Shown here piece by piece: positions 32,894-41,012 of a stretch of 51,573 nucleotides of DNA. The stretch's first letter is position 1. Every line of letters starts with the position of its first letter. A model generated the notes under the pieces. That model was not told the DNA's origin and made no database searches. It saw only the letters and a program-made list of their open reading frames with translations. The position numbers were made by a program, and so were the translations under genes. The stretch lies in contig JBAZGW010000003.1 of NCBI GenBank assembly GCA_041652635.1, positions 1 to 51,573 on the forward strand, given 5' to 3'. This DNA comes from Undivivens sp041652635. GTDB taxonomy: Bacteria > Omnitrophota > Gorgyraeia > Gygaellales > Profunditerraquicolaceae.

Positions 32894-34428
32894 TTTTAAA
32901 TAAGACCGGCTCGCTTACGGTATTCTCAGCCCTGCTTTTGGCAGTTTCTTATCCGCCTTTTAACCTTTGGCCTGCGGCTTGGCTGGCGTTTATCCCGCTT
33001 TTCAACGCCGTGGAAGGAAAGAGCGGCAGGCAAACCGCGGTAACCTTCTTATGCTGCGGATTTTTGTTCTGGCTGGGGACAATTGCCTGGCTTTCCGCGG
33101 TAACCTTACCGGGGATGCTGCTTCTTTGCGGATACCTTGCGTTATATTTTGCCTGTTTCGGTTTTCTCTTTTCTTTTTCCCGCCGGTTGTCCCAGGCGTT
33201 CTCGCCGTTATTCCTTGCCGGGGGCTGGATCGCGCTGGAATATCTCCGCAGCCGGCTGTTAACCGGGTTCCCCTGGGCGTTGTTGGGCCACTCGCAGTAT
33301 CTTAATCTTCCCGCCATACAGATCGCTGATATCACCGGGATATGGGGCGTATCGTTCTCGGTGATGGTCTTTAACGCCGCCTTTTATCCGGTATTCTCCG
33401 GCAGGTTGGCCTTGGACGCGGCAGCCAAAAGGATCGCGCCGGCGCTTGTATGCGTGATGGCGGTGTTGACTTACGGGTTATTCAGTCTTTTTACTCCGCC
33501 TATTTCCGGGGATCTTAGGATCGCTTTGATCCAGGCCAATATCCCTCAGAAATTGAAATGGGCCGTTTCCAGCAGGGATTTTATCATTAATAAGTTCCTG
33601 GGGATCTCCGCAGAGGCGGTGATAAAGGATAATCCGGACCTGGTTATCTGGCCGGAAGCTTCCTTCCCGGAGTTAATGGGCCGTGATAGCGAGTTTTATT
33701 CTAAACTGCGCGATTCCGTGCGGGAGTGGGAAATCCCCCTGTTGTTCGGAGCGGTGTCGCAGGAAGACGGCGGGTATTATAACAGCGCTTTTCTGCTTTC
33801 TTCCGGAGGAGAGTTGAGCGGTGAATACCGTAAAGTTCACCTTGTGCCGTTCGGGGAGTTTATCCCTTTCAGGAAAACATTCGGTTTCCTGGGAACGGTG
33901 GCGCCGATAGGCGATTTCTTCCCCGGCAGGGAATTTAAGATATTTACGCTTAACGGCAATGACCGGGATAAGAAGGTAAAACAGCATAAATTCGCGGTGT
34001 TGATCTGTTTCGAGGACGTTTTTCCGGATCTGAGCCGGCGTTTTGTGCGTGAAGGCGCCGGGTTCTTGGTGAATATAACTAATGATGCCTGGTTCGGCAG
34101 AAGCGGAGCTCCTTTCCAGCATTTGCAGTCTTCGGTATTCCGGGCTGTGGAGAATCGCGTCTGGGTGGTCAGGGCAGCCAATACCGGCGTTAGCGCGGTG
34201 ATCGACAGTAAAGGAAAGATAAAGGATATGGTGCGGGACAGGCAAGGCAACGCTATCTTTAGCGAAGGGTATCTTTTCTGTCCTGTAGGCAGCGCGGAAC
34301 CCGGCGGGTCCTTCTATACTAAGAATGGCGACATCCTGGTTTATTTATGTTTTATCCTGGTTTTCTCCGGTGGTTTATGGATATTCTTTCTGGAGAGATT
34401 GTCCCGCAGTCCCAGGAAATGGAAGTAA
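32878..34428 (+). CDS. lnt: Apolipoprotein N-acyltransferase
   Basis: 516 residues: about six N-terminal membrane helices, then a nitrilase-like domain facing the periplasm. Lnt adds the third acyl chain to outer-membrane lipoproteins. The catalytic triad can be read as Glu in IWPEASFPE, Lys in YRKVHLVPFGEF and Cys in VLICFEDVF. The N-terminal motif SYPPFNLWPAAWLAFIPL is typical. Its presence with LptE and LpxL genes indicates a diderm envelope. Confidence 0.93.
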   Translation: MLRKIILNKTGSLTVFSALLLAVSYPPFNLWPAAWLAFIPLFNAVEGKSGRQTAVTFLCCGFLFWLGTIAWLSAVTLPGMLLLCGYLALYFACFGFLFSFSRRLSQAFSPLFLAGGWIALEYLRSRLLTGFPWALLGHSQYLNLPAIQIADITGIWGVSFSVMVFNAAFYPVFSGRLALDAAAKRIAPALVCVMAVLTYGLFSLFTPPISGDLRIALIQANIPQKLKWAVSSRDFIINKFLGISAEAVIKDNPDLVIWPEASFPELMGRDSEFYSKLRDSVREWEIPLLFGAVSQEDGGYYNSAFLLSSGGELSGEYRKVHLVPFGEFIPFRKTFGFLGTVAPIGDFFPGREFKIFTLNGNDRDKKVKQHKFAVLICFEDVFPDLSRRFVREGAGFLVNITNDAWFGRSGAPFQHLQSSVFRAVENRVWVVRAANTGVSAVIDSKGKIKDMVRDRQGNAIFSEGYLFCPVGSAEPGGSFYTKNGDILVYLCFILVFSGGLWIFFLERLSRSPRKWK

Positions 34429-34480
34429 TTCGCGAACGCTGCCCCGCGGCAGAGAGCGCGTTTTAATAGCCGGGAAGAAC

Positions 34481-35866
34481 ATGCGATACACAATGAAGTG
34501 TTTTTTTATTACGGCCTGTTCCTTCTTGGGGGTTATTCTCTTCGGCGGTTCGCTCTTTGCCGCCGAATCAAAAGGCGATCTGTTGAAGGTCCTGCCCGCC
34601 TTTTCTTCTTCGGACCGGGTGCTTATCCTGGCGCCCCACCCGGATGACGAGGCAATCGCCTGCGCCGGAGTCATACAGGAGGCGCTGCGCCGCAAAGCCG
34701 GCTTGAAAGTGGTTTACCTGACCAATGGGGACCATAATCAGTTGGCCTTTCTTGTTTATAAGAAGAGGCCGGTATTCCGTACCGGGGAATTTATACAGAT
34801 GGGAGAAATGCGCAGGCGGGAGGCTTTAAACGCCATGCGTCTGATGGGAGTTGCGGATAAGGATCTGATATTCCTGGGTTATCCGGATTTCGGCACTTTC
34901 TCGATATTCTGCAAATACTGGAAAAGTAAAAAGCCGTTCAAGAGCATTCTTACCCGGATATCCGCGGTGCCTTATAAGGAGAATTTCAGCTACGGCTCCG
35001 CTTACTTCGGGGAAAATATATTGGCCGATTTGAAAAAGATACTGCTGGATTACCGGCCGACAAAGATCTTTGTGTCCCACCCGGGGGATGTCAATGTGGA
35101 CCATAAGGCGTATTATCTTTTTCTTTCCGTGGCGCTTGCCGAACTGGAGCGGGATATCCGCCGGCCGCAGATCTTTCCTTATCTCGTGCATTGCGTGGGC
35201 TGGCCGCTTCCCCGTCATTATCATCCGGAACTTCCGCTTCTGCCGCCCGTTCAATTCTCCGGGCTTGCTCTTGATTGGCGGGTATACGTGCTGAATAATC
35301 CCGATCTGGCAAAGAAGCATAGCGTCATTCTGCAATATAAAAGCCAGACGCGGTCCAGCGCTTTTTATCTTTTATCGTTCGCCCGCAGCAACGAACTTTT
35401 CGGTGATTACCCGGAAATAGCCCTGGGTACTGTCGAAACGGACAGGATATCCGCGTTTTCCCGGGAGGCCCCCGAGGAAGAATATCTTCCGGAGCAGAGC
35501 GACGCCGGAGAAGTGAGCTATGCCGTTTCGGACGGGGTATTCTATATAACCGCCGGGAAAAGCCGGGAATTGGAGAAAAGGTTCGTATTCACCGCGTATA
35601 TTTTCGGTTATAAACAAGGAGTGAATTTCGCTGAAATGCCGAAAATAATGTTTATCAGCCGTTATAATGTTTTCAGGATGTTCGATAAAGGCAGGCCGGT
35701 GTCTTCATCGGGAGTTTCCGTGAAAGTGGGCAAGAGCCGGGTAACGGTCGGCATCCCGTTGTCTCTTCTCGGGGCCCCGGACCATATGCTTGTTTCCGTC
35801 CGTACTTACGACGGTATGCAGCCGAGGGGCGCGGCCGGATTCCGCCGGATCAAGTTAAATAAGTGA
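34481..35866 (+). CDS. Secreted PIG-L family deacetylase
   Basis: 461 residues from the ATG at 34481 (GGGAAG upstream); an open frame extends upstream into lnt but would lose the signal peptide. The signal sequence (about residues 5-28, ending SLFA-AE) is followed by the PIG-L zinc motif LAPHPDDEAIACAG and, further on, VSHPGDVNVDHKAYY, which supplies the last metal His. The family removes acetyl groups from N-acetylglucosaminyl or similar amides. The C-terminal 120 residues form an unrecognised beta-rich domain. It acts outside the cytoplasm, probably on a cell-surface glycan. Confidence 0.85.
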   Translation: MRYTMKCFFITACSFLGVILFGGSLFAAESKGDLLKVLPAFSSSDRVLILAPHPDDEAIACAGVIQEALRRKAGLKVVYLTNGDHNQLAFLVYKKRPVFRTGEFIQMGEMRRREALNAMRLMGVADKDLIFLGYPDFGTFSIFCKYWKSKKPFKSILTRISAVPYKENFSYGSAYFGENILADLKKILLDYRPTKIFVSHPGDVNVDHKAYYLFLSVALAELERDIRRPQIFPYLVHCVGWPLPRHYHPELPLLPPVQFSGLALDWRVYVLNNPDLAKKHSVILQYKSQTRSSAFYLLSFARSNELFGDYPEIALGTVETDRISAFSREAPEEEYLPEQSDAGEVSYAVSDGVFYITAGKSRELEKRFVFTAYIFGYKQGVNFAEMPKIMFISRYNVFRMFDKGRPVSSSGVSVKVGKSRVTVGIPLSLLGAPDHMLVSVRTYDGMQPRGAAGFRRIKLNK

Positions 35867-35877
35867 CAGGGGGGGCT

Positions 35878-36363
35878 ATGTTGGAGTTTCAAACGGTCAA
35901 GGTCAGGAAACCGGAAGACGTTAATATTATCCTGGGGCAAAGTCATTTTATCAAGACAGTGGAAGATCTCTATGAGGCAATGGTGAACGCCGTTCCCGGG
36001 ATCAAATTCGGCCTGGCTTTTTCGGAGTCTTCCGGAGCCTGTAAAATACGCGTGGAAGGTAACGATGCCGATCTGAAAATGATCGCGGCGGAGAACTCGT
36101 CCGCGATCGGTTCAGGACATTGTTTTATAATTTGTATGCGGAATGCTTTTCCGGTAAACGTGCTGAACGCGGTCAAGGCGGTCCCGGAAGTCTGCGGGAT
36201 ATATTGCGCCACCGCTAATCCTGTGGAAGTCATCGTGGCTGAAACGGAGAATGGACGCGGGGTCATGGGGGTGATAGACGGCGCTAAACCAAAAGGCGTG
36301 GAATCGTCGGAAGATATTTCCTGGAGGCACGGCTTATTGCGGGAAATAGGCTATAAACTCTGA
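35878..36363 (+). CDS. Adenosine-specific kinase (PF04008 family)
   Basis: 161 residues from the ATG at 35878, which has GGGGGG before it; a GTG at 35863 also opens the frame. The protein matches the small family typified by an archaeal adenosine-specific kinase: NIILGQSHFIKTVEDLYEA, IKFGLAFSESSGACKIRVEG, GSGHCFIICMRNAFPVNVLN and GIYCATANPVEVIVAET. The biochemical role in bacteria is little studied. It follows the PIG-L gene by 11 bases with no common pathway apparent. Confidence 0.85.
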   Translation: MLEFQTVKVRKPEDVNIILGQSHFIKTVEDLYEAMVNAVPGIKFGLAFSESSGACKIRVEGNDADLKMIAAENSSAIGSGHCFIICMRNAFPVNVLNAVKAVPEVCGIYCATANPVEVIVAETENGRGVMGVIDGAKPKGVESSEDISWRHGLLREIGYKL

Positions 36364-36410
36364 TCCGAACAAATACGTCCGGCTGCTTAAGCGGCTTTTG
36401 GGGGAATTTT

Positions 36411-36503
36411 CATCGCAGCGTAGAATCCATGCTTGCCGGGATTCAATATCGTCAACCCGGAATCGATATGGGCTTAGTTACCTTAGCCGTTTTGCCGGTT
36501 AAG
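36411..36503 (+). repeat. Interspersed repeat family 2, short copy
   Basis: Its two ends match both ends of 12311-12494: ATCGCAGCG-TAGAAT...GCTTGCCGG at the left, and ATCGATATGGGCTTAGTTACC followed by TTAGCCGTT at the right. The roughly 90-bp middle part is absent. It lies between the kinase gene and the promoter of lpxL. Confidence 0.55.
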
Positions 36504-36511
36504 ATTGTCTC

Positions 36512-36539
36512 TTGCATTGAGAAGGTTTTTTGCTATAAT
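36512..36539 (+). promoter_or_regulatory. Promoter of the lpxL-like gene
   Basis: TTGCAT (36512-36517), 16-base spacer, TATAAT (36534-36539) with TG one base before it (extended -10). The leader to the ATG at 36634 is about 88 bases. Confidence 0.7.
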
Positions 36540-36633
36540 ACGACGGATATAAGATAATATTCATGCGTGAGGCGGGCGTGGGTTTTTTCGGGGCCAAGGC
36601 TCCATAATTTTGGTAGCAGAGGCGGGTTAGAAG

Positions 36634-37545
36634 ATGGAACTGAAGAATATCTCCAAGCAGGTTTCACGATTCCTTTCTTGGGCGGCGTTGGTAACCTGTT
36701 CTTTGATAATCCGGGTATTGCCCGGTCGTTTTCTCTACGGGTTCGCCGGTGTTCTGGGTCGCATCTTTTACATTATCGCAGGGAAACACCGGAGAATCGC
36801 CATGGAAAGCCTGCGGATAGCTTTCGGCAATGAAAAGCGCGCGGATGAACTGAAAGAAATTTCCCGGGAATGTTTTATTTCTATAGCTAAATCCGGAGCG
36901 GAAATACTCAAGCTGGTGGTAAACCACGGGTATATGGCAGGGAGAGTTGAGATAGAGGGTAAAGAATATCTTGATAAAGCCCTCGCTTCAGGCAAAGGCG
37001 TTATATTGGCCAGCGCGCATCTTGGTAATTTCCCCTTGCTGATCTCCAAGTTGGACATCGAAGGTTATAAAATCGGGGTTATTATGCGCAGGATGCGGGA
37101 TATTCGCACTGAACGGTTCCTGATCCGCAAACGCAGTAAGTTCGGCATGAGAATTATTTACAGTCAGCCCCGGCAGGCGTGCGTTGCCGAGACCCTTCGC
37201 GCCCTGCGCAATAATGAGATAGTTTTCATTCCGATGGACCAGAACTTCGGCACAGCCGGCGTATTCGTGGATTTCTTCGGCAGGAAAGCGGGCACGGCCA
37301 CCGGACCGGTGATCCTGGCGCAACGCACCAAATCGGCGATAGTCCCGTGTTTTATATTCAGACAGCCGGATAATACGCACCGGATAGTTTTTGAACCGCA
37401 GCTGCGGTTGGCGGAAGGAGAAGGCGCGCTTATAGATAACGTCCAGCGCATTACTTCTATTATAGAGGCCGATATCAGGAAACATCCCTGTGAATGGGGC
37501 TGGATGCACAGGCGTTGGAAGGCGCGTCCTTCCGGGGAAGCTTAA
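36634..37545 (+). CDS. lpxL: LpxL/HtrB-family lipid A acyltransferase, altered active site
   Basis: 303 residues with an N-terminal hydrophobic segment and the lysophospholipid/lipid A acyltransferase fold. Family segments: GKGVILASAHLGNFPLL (about 120-136), MRRMRDIRTERFLIRKRSKFG, FIPMDQNFGTAGVFVDFFG and WGWMHRRWKARP at the end. These enzymes add a secondary acyl chain to Kdo-lipid A. The catalytic HX4(D/E) motif normally reads HxGNWE; here His129 is followed at +5 by Pro134, so the acid is missing. It may be an altered acyltransferase or use another acid. Start ATG is chosen by the family N-terminus; the ribosome binding site is weak. Confidence 0.85.
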   Translation: MELKNISKQVSRFLSWAALVTCSLIIRVLPGRFLYGFAGVLGRIFYIIAGKHRRIAMESLRIAFGNEKRADELKEISRECFISIAKSGAEILKLVVNHGYMAGRVEIEGKEYLDKALASGKGVILASAHLGNFPLLISKLDIEGYKIGVIMRRMRDIRTERFLIRKRSKFGMRIIYSQPRQACVAETLRALRNNEIVFIPMDQNFGTAGVFVDFFGRKAGTATGPVILAQRTKSAIVPCFIFRQPDNTHRIVFEPQLRLAEGEGALIDNVQRITSIIEADIRKHPCEWGWMHRRWKARPSGEA

Positions 37546-37670
37546 ACGCCGAGTGAAGATATCCACGCCGGAGCTGTAAAAGATGTTTTTGCGGCGAGAT
37601 AGAAAATAATCAATAATGAATGCCCGGTTTTTCAGGCCCGGGGTTCATTGTAAAACGAAAGGGGAACGAT

Positions 37671-37883
37671 ATGGCTGATGAGACAAAGAAAGACGAAAAG
37701 AAATGCAATTGCAAGAAAACATTGGCGACCGTATTCAAATTTCTTTTGGGCCTGGTTTTTCTTGGTTTGGGCGCGTGGGCTGTGATCGGCTGGTTTGAAA
37801 GCCTGAAGATCGTATTTATGGGGTGCATAGGTTTGTTTCTTATCCTTGCCGGGATCATTACGCTTGCTATCGCCAGGGAGTAG
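37671..37883 (+). CDS. Small membrane protein, unknown
   Basis: 70 residues from the ATG at 37671, with AAAGGGGAA upstream; an earlier ATG at 37620 lies in a hairpin. A charged Lys/Glu/Cys N-terminal stretch (residues 1-20, with CNC) is followed by two hydrophobic helices. A leader hairpin, AATGAA...CCCGG (37615-37627) with CCGGG-g-TTCATT (37638-37649), precedes the ribosome binding site. No family is recognised. Confidence 0.65.
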   Translation: MADETKKDEKKCNCKKTLATVFKFLLGLVFLGLGAWAVIGWFESLKIVFMGCIGLFLILAGIITLAIARE

Positions 37884-37897
37884 GGAATACGTAGGAG

Positions 37898-37927
37898 GCC
37901 CGGGTCCCTTTATTCAGGGGCCTGGGC
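37898..37927 (+). terminator. Terminator-like hairpin after the small membrane protein
   Basis: GCCCGGGTCCC (37898-37908) pairs fully with GGGGCCTGGGC (37917-37927) using two G-U pairs, with loop tttattca. It is not followed by a clear T run. The loop contains TTTATTC, the same 7 bases that bound family 1 repeats. Confidence 0.55.
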
Positions 37928-38035
37928 TTATCTCCGCCGGGCAGATGGAATAACAGACCGCGTGTGATGAGTGCAGGGGGGAGAGTTGTCAGTCCGAGTT
38001 TTAATATCTACAGCGCGCAGGATAAATGAAAATAT

Positions 38036-38054
38036 AAAAAGCGTTAAGCTTTTT
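38036..38054. promoter_or_regulatory. Inverted repeat upstream of bioY
   Basis: AAAAAGC (38036-38042), loop gttaa, GCTTTTT (38048-38054). It lies 42 bases before bioY and could be a small terminator for upstream transcription or a protein-binding site. The rest of 37930-38095 shows nothing clear. Confidence 0.35.
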
Positions 38055-38095
38055 AAATACCTGGTAATAAACGCCGGGAACAGGGAGATGATTTG

Positions 38096-38665
38096 ATGGA
38101 AGGCATATTAAAAAGGGAGTTTGTTTTAGATAAGACTTTATCCAGGAGTATTCTTATTTTTTCTTTCGCGACCGCCATTACTTTAGGCGCGCATGCGCCG
38201 ATCCCGCTGCCTTTTACTCCCGTGCCGTTGACTTTGCAGACATTTTTCATCCTTTTGTCGGCGGCGTTGCTGGGGGCGCGCATGGGGATGGCCGCTCAGG
38301 CGTTGTATATGTGCGCCGGGATATCGGGATTAGGCGTTTTTACCGGCGCCGGCAGCGGACTTTCTTATTTTCAGGGAGTTACCGGTGGATACCTGGTGGG
38401 TTTTTCGGCGGCACTGGCCATTGTTTCTTTATTGGCTCCCCGGACCGGCAATAAGGTCTATCGGGTAGTGGGGGTTTTTCTTCTCGCGGATTTCTTAATT
38501 CTTGCCTGCGGCACCCTTTGGCTCAAAGTTGTTTGCGGTTATAACGGAGCGCAGGCGATGTTATGCGGCTTCTGGCCGTTTGTCCCGGGAGACGCACTGA
38601 AAGCCGTCTTAGCGGCCTGGGTTTATATAAAGACAACTTCCAGGATCAAAGAGATCATCTCATGA
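38096..38665 (+). CDS. bioY: BioY biotin transporter substrate-binding component
   Basis: 189 residues from the ATG at 38096 with AGGGAG upstream. It is a membrane protein with about six helices. Family signatures: PIPLPFTPVPLTLQTFFILL, LGARMGMAAQALYMCAGISG, GLSYFQGVTGGYLVGFSAA and FVPGDALKAVLAAWV. BioY is the S component of an ECF transporter and takes up biotin, alone or with shared EcfAAT modules. No bio biosynthesis genes or ecf genes occur nearby. Confidence 0.93.
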   Translation: MEGILKREFVLDKTLSRSILIFSFATAITLGAHAPIPLPFTPVPLTLQTFFILLSAALLGARMGMAAQALYMCAGISGLGVFTGAGSGLSYFQGVTGGYLVGFSAALAIVSLLAPRTGNKVYRVVGVFLLADFLILACGTLWLKVVCGYNGAQAMLCGFWPFVPGDALKAVLAAWVYIKTTSRIKEIIS

Positions 38666-38708
38666 TTCTTTTTCGGGGACAGGCCGCGTGAATATTTCCG
38701 CCGTCGCC

Positions 38709-38737
38709 TTGACAAAAGCGGGAGCTTATGTTAAAGT
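38709..38737 (+). promoter_or_regulatory. Promoter of the periplasmic protein gene at 38805
   Basis: TTGACA (38709-38714), 17-base spacer, TAAAGT (38732-38737) with TG preceding. The gene downstream starts at ATG 38805 after AAGGAGG, a very strong ribosome binding site. Confidence 0.6.
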
Positions 38738-38804
38738 GTGCCCTGACAACGGGAATTTAAGGCGCGGGGTCCGGTTTGATGCCGGCGGCAAAGGAGGAGT
38801 TACA

Positions 38805-39269
38805 ATGAGGATCGACAGAGTACTGATTACGGCGGTCACGGCAGTCTTCTTCTTTCTTTGCGGGGTATGCCAGGCGGAAGAACAAAGCCAGGACATGAAG
38901 ACGATAGAAAATCAGGCGATTGCCGACAGCGGTTTAAAAGAAGTGCAATGGCTGTGGGGAGAAGTGGTTTCTTCGGATGCGTTCAAGAAACAGATTACCG
39001 TGAAATATCTTGATTATGAGACCGATAGCGAGAAGGAAATACTCCTTTCGGCAAACGATAAAACTTCTTATGAGAATATAAAAGAGATATCCGAGTTAAA
39101 AGCTCAGGATATCGTGAGCGTTGATTATGTCTCCGAGGCTGACGGGAATAACACGGTCGTGAATATCAGCGTGGAGAAACTGGAGGACGATCAGAATATT
39201 CCTGAGAACGAATCACCGGAACCGGTGAAGCCCCAGGCGCCCGATGCAACTGAACAACCCGGAGGGTAA
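38805..39269 (+). CDS. Small secreted protein, unknown (DUF5666-like layout)
   Basis: 154 residues from the ATG at 38805 with AAGGAGG 7 bases before it; the frame extends to 38688 but that part covers the promoter. A signal peptide ends near GVCQA-EE. The mature protein has a beta-rich region (WGEVVSSDAFKKQITVKYLD through VDYVSEADGNNTVVNISVE) like small OB-type DUF5666 domains, then a Pro/Glu-rich tail. It has its own promoter and terminator, so it is a single-gene transcript. Confidence 0.65.
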   Translation: MRIDRVLITAVTAVFFFLCGVCQAEEQSQDMKTIENQAIADSGLKEVQWLWGEVVSSDAFKKQITVKYLDYETDSEKEILLSANDKTSYENIKEISELKAQDIVSVDYVSEADGNNTVVNISVEKLEDDQNIPENESPEPVKPQAPDATEQPGG

Positions 39270-39294
39270 TTTTTCCGCTGTAGCTGTTTTTAGG

Positions 39295-39322
39295 AAAGGC
39301 AGGCGTTGAGCCTGCCTTTTTT
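39295..39322 (+). terminator. Rho-independent terminator
   Basis: AAAGGCAGGC (39295-39304), loop gttga, GCCTGCCTTT (39310-39319), then a total run of six T (39317-39322). It ends the 38805 gene. Repeat copy C starts inside its T run. Confidence 0.93.
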
Positions 39323-39470
39323 ATTCTCCTACGCAGAAAATCCCGGCCTGGGGATGAATGCGCAGGGTGAACGGGAAGGTATCTCCGCGTAAAGAGGTGG
39401 CTGCTTCGGGGGAATTTCGCTTAAGTGGCGGAGAGAACCCTTCGAAGGATTAGCCGGGGGAGCTTTATTC
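39320..39470 (+). repeat. Interspersed repeat family 1, copy C
   Basis: The compact copy: TTTATTC (39320-39326) then TCCTACGCAGAAAATCC, GATGAATGCGCAGGGTGAAC, GGGAAGGTATCTCCGCG, GGTGGCTGCTTCGGG, TTTCGCTTAAGTGGCGG, CCTTCGAAGGATTAGCC, GGGGGAGC and a second TTTATTC (39464-39470). It has no open frame of its own. It fills the gap between a terminator and the HAD gene. Confidence 0.8.
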
Positions 39471-39491
39471 CCGATATCGGGGGGACCGGCA

Positions 39492-40178
39492 ATGATAAAA
39501 GAAATAAGGCTTGTCATATTCGATCTTGACGGCACTCTTATAGACGCTTACGCGGCCATCGCGGATAGTTTTAATCACGTTATGCGGCGTATGGGCCTGC
39601 CGATAAAGCCGGCCGGGGTCATCCGCAAAGCTGTGGGCGGCGGAGATGCCAATTTATTGCGTCCGTTTGTCCCGGTCTCAGATCTAAAGAGAGCGCTTGT
39701 TATTTATAGAAGGCATCACGCGTCCGCTTTACGCGGGAAATCGCGTTTGTTACCCGGCGCGGCCGGGTTAATGGAAGATTTGAGAAAACGCGGGATACGA
39801 ATGGCTGTCGCCAGCAACAGGCCGACTCGTTTTTCCAGGATACTATTGGAGTATTTCGGCCTGGATAAACGCTTCGCTTATGTGCTTTGCGCCGATAAGT
39901 TGAAAAAAGGCAAACCCGATCCGCTGATATTGCGTCGGATCCTGCGTAAGCTGAAGATAAGGCCGGAGAACGCGTTATATGTGGGGGATATGGATATTGA
40001 CGCCTTGACCGGCCGGCGGGCCGGAGTAAGGACGGCGATCGTGCTCACCGGCTCCGGGGAAAGAAAAGAAATAAGATCAGTTTCTCCCTGGAAGATAGTG
40101 CGAAATCTCGAAGAATTGCGAAAAATCTTGACCCGTTTAGCGTTATATTATAAAATAAAGACCGTTGGTCATATTTAG
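39492..40178 (+). CDS. HAD-superfamily phosphatase (phosphoglycolate phosphatase-like)
   Basis: 228 residues, HAD subfamily I. Motif I is VIFDLDGTLIDAY with nucleophile Asp (residue 11), motif II lies in MAVASNRPTR, motif III is the Lys of KKGKPDP and motif IV is YVGDMDIDALTGRRAG. The helical cap after motif I is of the Gph/PGMB type. The closest well-known role is dephosphorylation of 2-phosphoglycolate made by DNA repair, but HAD specificity cannot be fixed by motifs. Confidence 0.85.
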   Translation: MIKEIRLVIFDLDGTLIDAYAAIADSFNHVMRRMGLPIKPAGVIRKAVGGGDANLLRPFVPVSDLKRALVIYRRHHASALRGKSRLLPGAAGLMEDLRKRGIRMAVASNRPTRFSRILLEYFGLDKRFAYVLCADKLKKGKPDPLILRRILRKLKIRPENALYVGDMDIDALTGRRAGVRTAIVLTGSGERKEIRSVSPWKIVRNLEELRKILTRLALYYKIKTVGHI

Positions 40179-40214
40179 CCCGCGAACTGAATATATGTTC
40201 CCGCAGAGGTAAAT

Positions 40215-40937
40215 TTGAAAAAGGCCCTTCTTTTGCTTCTTATTAGTTTAAGCCAACTCGTCTTTATCTGCGGATGCGGCACTCTCGGGATCTCCGTAAC
40301 GGCCCAAAAATCTGAAAGTAAAGCCGGAGTTATTCCTTTGCCGGCTTATTCAGGTCCGAAAGCCAGGATCGCCGTTGCTTCTTTTGAGGTGAGGTCCGAG
40401 AAGACCGACGCCGAGATCGGAGCCGCCCTGAGGGGGATGCTGTTGAGCGGCGTTACTAACAGCGGCCGTTTTTCTATCCTTGAATTACCGTCCGCGCAGG
40501 ATATTACGCCGGCGTCAGCGGTTAAAAATGACGGGGGGCCGGAACAGAAGGACAGGGCGGAATTGATAATCACCGTCAGCGTGAATGAATTCGAGCCGCA
40601 GGCTTCCGGAGGCAGGGAAGGGGTGGGCGGCGGAGGCGGGGTGTCCAGCGGAGTTCTGGGAGGGTTGCTGGGAGCTTCAGTCAATAAAGCGCACATTGCC
40701 CTGGAAATAAGGATCGTCAACGCCGCTAATTCGGAAGTCGTGGCTTCCACCAGGGTCCAGGGGCAAGCGTCGGATGTTTCGATAAGGTCTTACTCCGGAG
40801 CGCCCGAAGGATGGGTTTTGGGAGGGGTCCTTTCCCGCTATGTCAATACGCCGATGGAACAGGCCATCAGAAGTTGTATGGTTGAGGCGGTCAGGTATAT
40901 AGTCCAGGCCGTGCCGGCTAACTATTCCAAATATTAG
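40215..40937 (+). CDS. CsgG/HfaB-like lipoprotein
   Basis: 240 residues from a TTG at 40215 after AGAGGT. The lipobox ICGC (near residue 21) marks a lipoprotein. The body resembles the CsgG family: RIAVASFEVRSEKTDAEIGAALRGMLLSG, ELIITVSVNEFE, a Gly-rich loop, LEIRIVNAANSEVVASTRVQGQ, and a C-terminal helix. CsgG makes an outer-membrane pore for curli fibres, but many homologues outside curli operons have unknown roles. No curli subunits are present here. Confidence 0.75.
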   Translation: MKKALLLLLISLSQLVFICGCGTLGISVTAQKSESKAGVIPLPAYSGPKARIAVASFEVRSEKTDAEIGAALRGMLLSGVTNSGRFSILELPSAQDITPASAVKNDGGPEQKDRAELIITVSVNEFEPQASGGREGVGGGGGVSSGVLGGLLGASVNKAHIALEIRIVNAANSEVVASTRVQGQASDVSIRSYSGAPEGWVLGGVLSRYVNTPMEQAIRSCMVEAVRYIVQAVPANYSKY

Positions 40938-41012
40938 GCGCCGGCGGTATCTTCACAGATTAACGGAAGAATTACAAAATAGACACATATATAGTTGAAA
41001 GGAAGGTAGAAA

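Noticed and set aside
12311..36503. Repeats as a CRISPR array
   Set aside because: Copies are single, kilobases apart and partly inverted; there are no regular spacers and no cas genes.
40215..40937. Curli secretion locus
   Set aside because: Only the CsgG-like lipoprotein is present; there are no CsgA, B, E or F genes.
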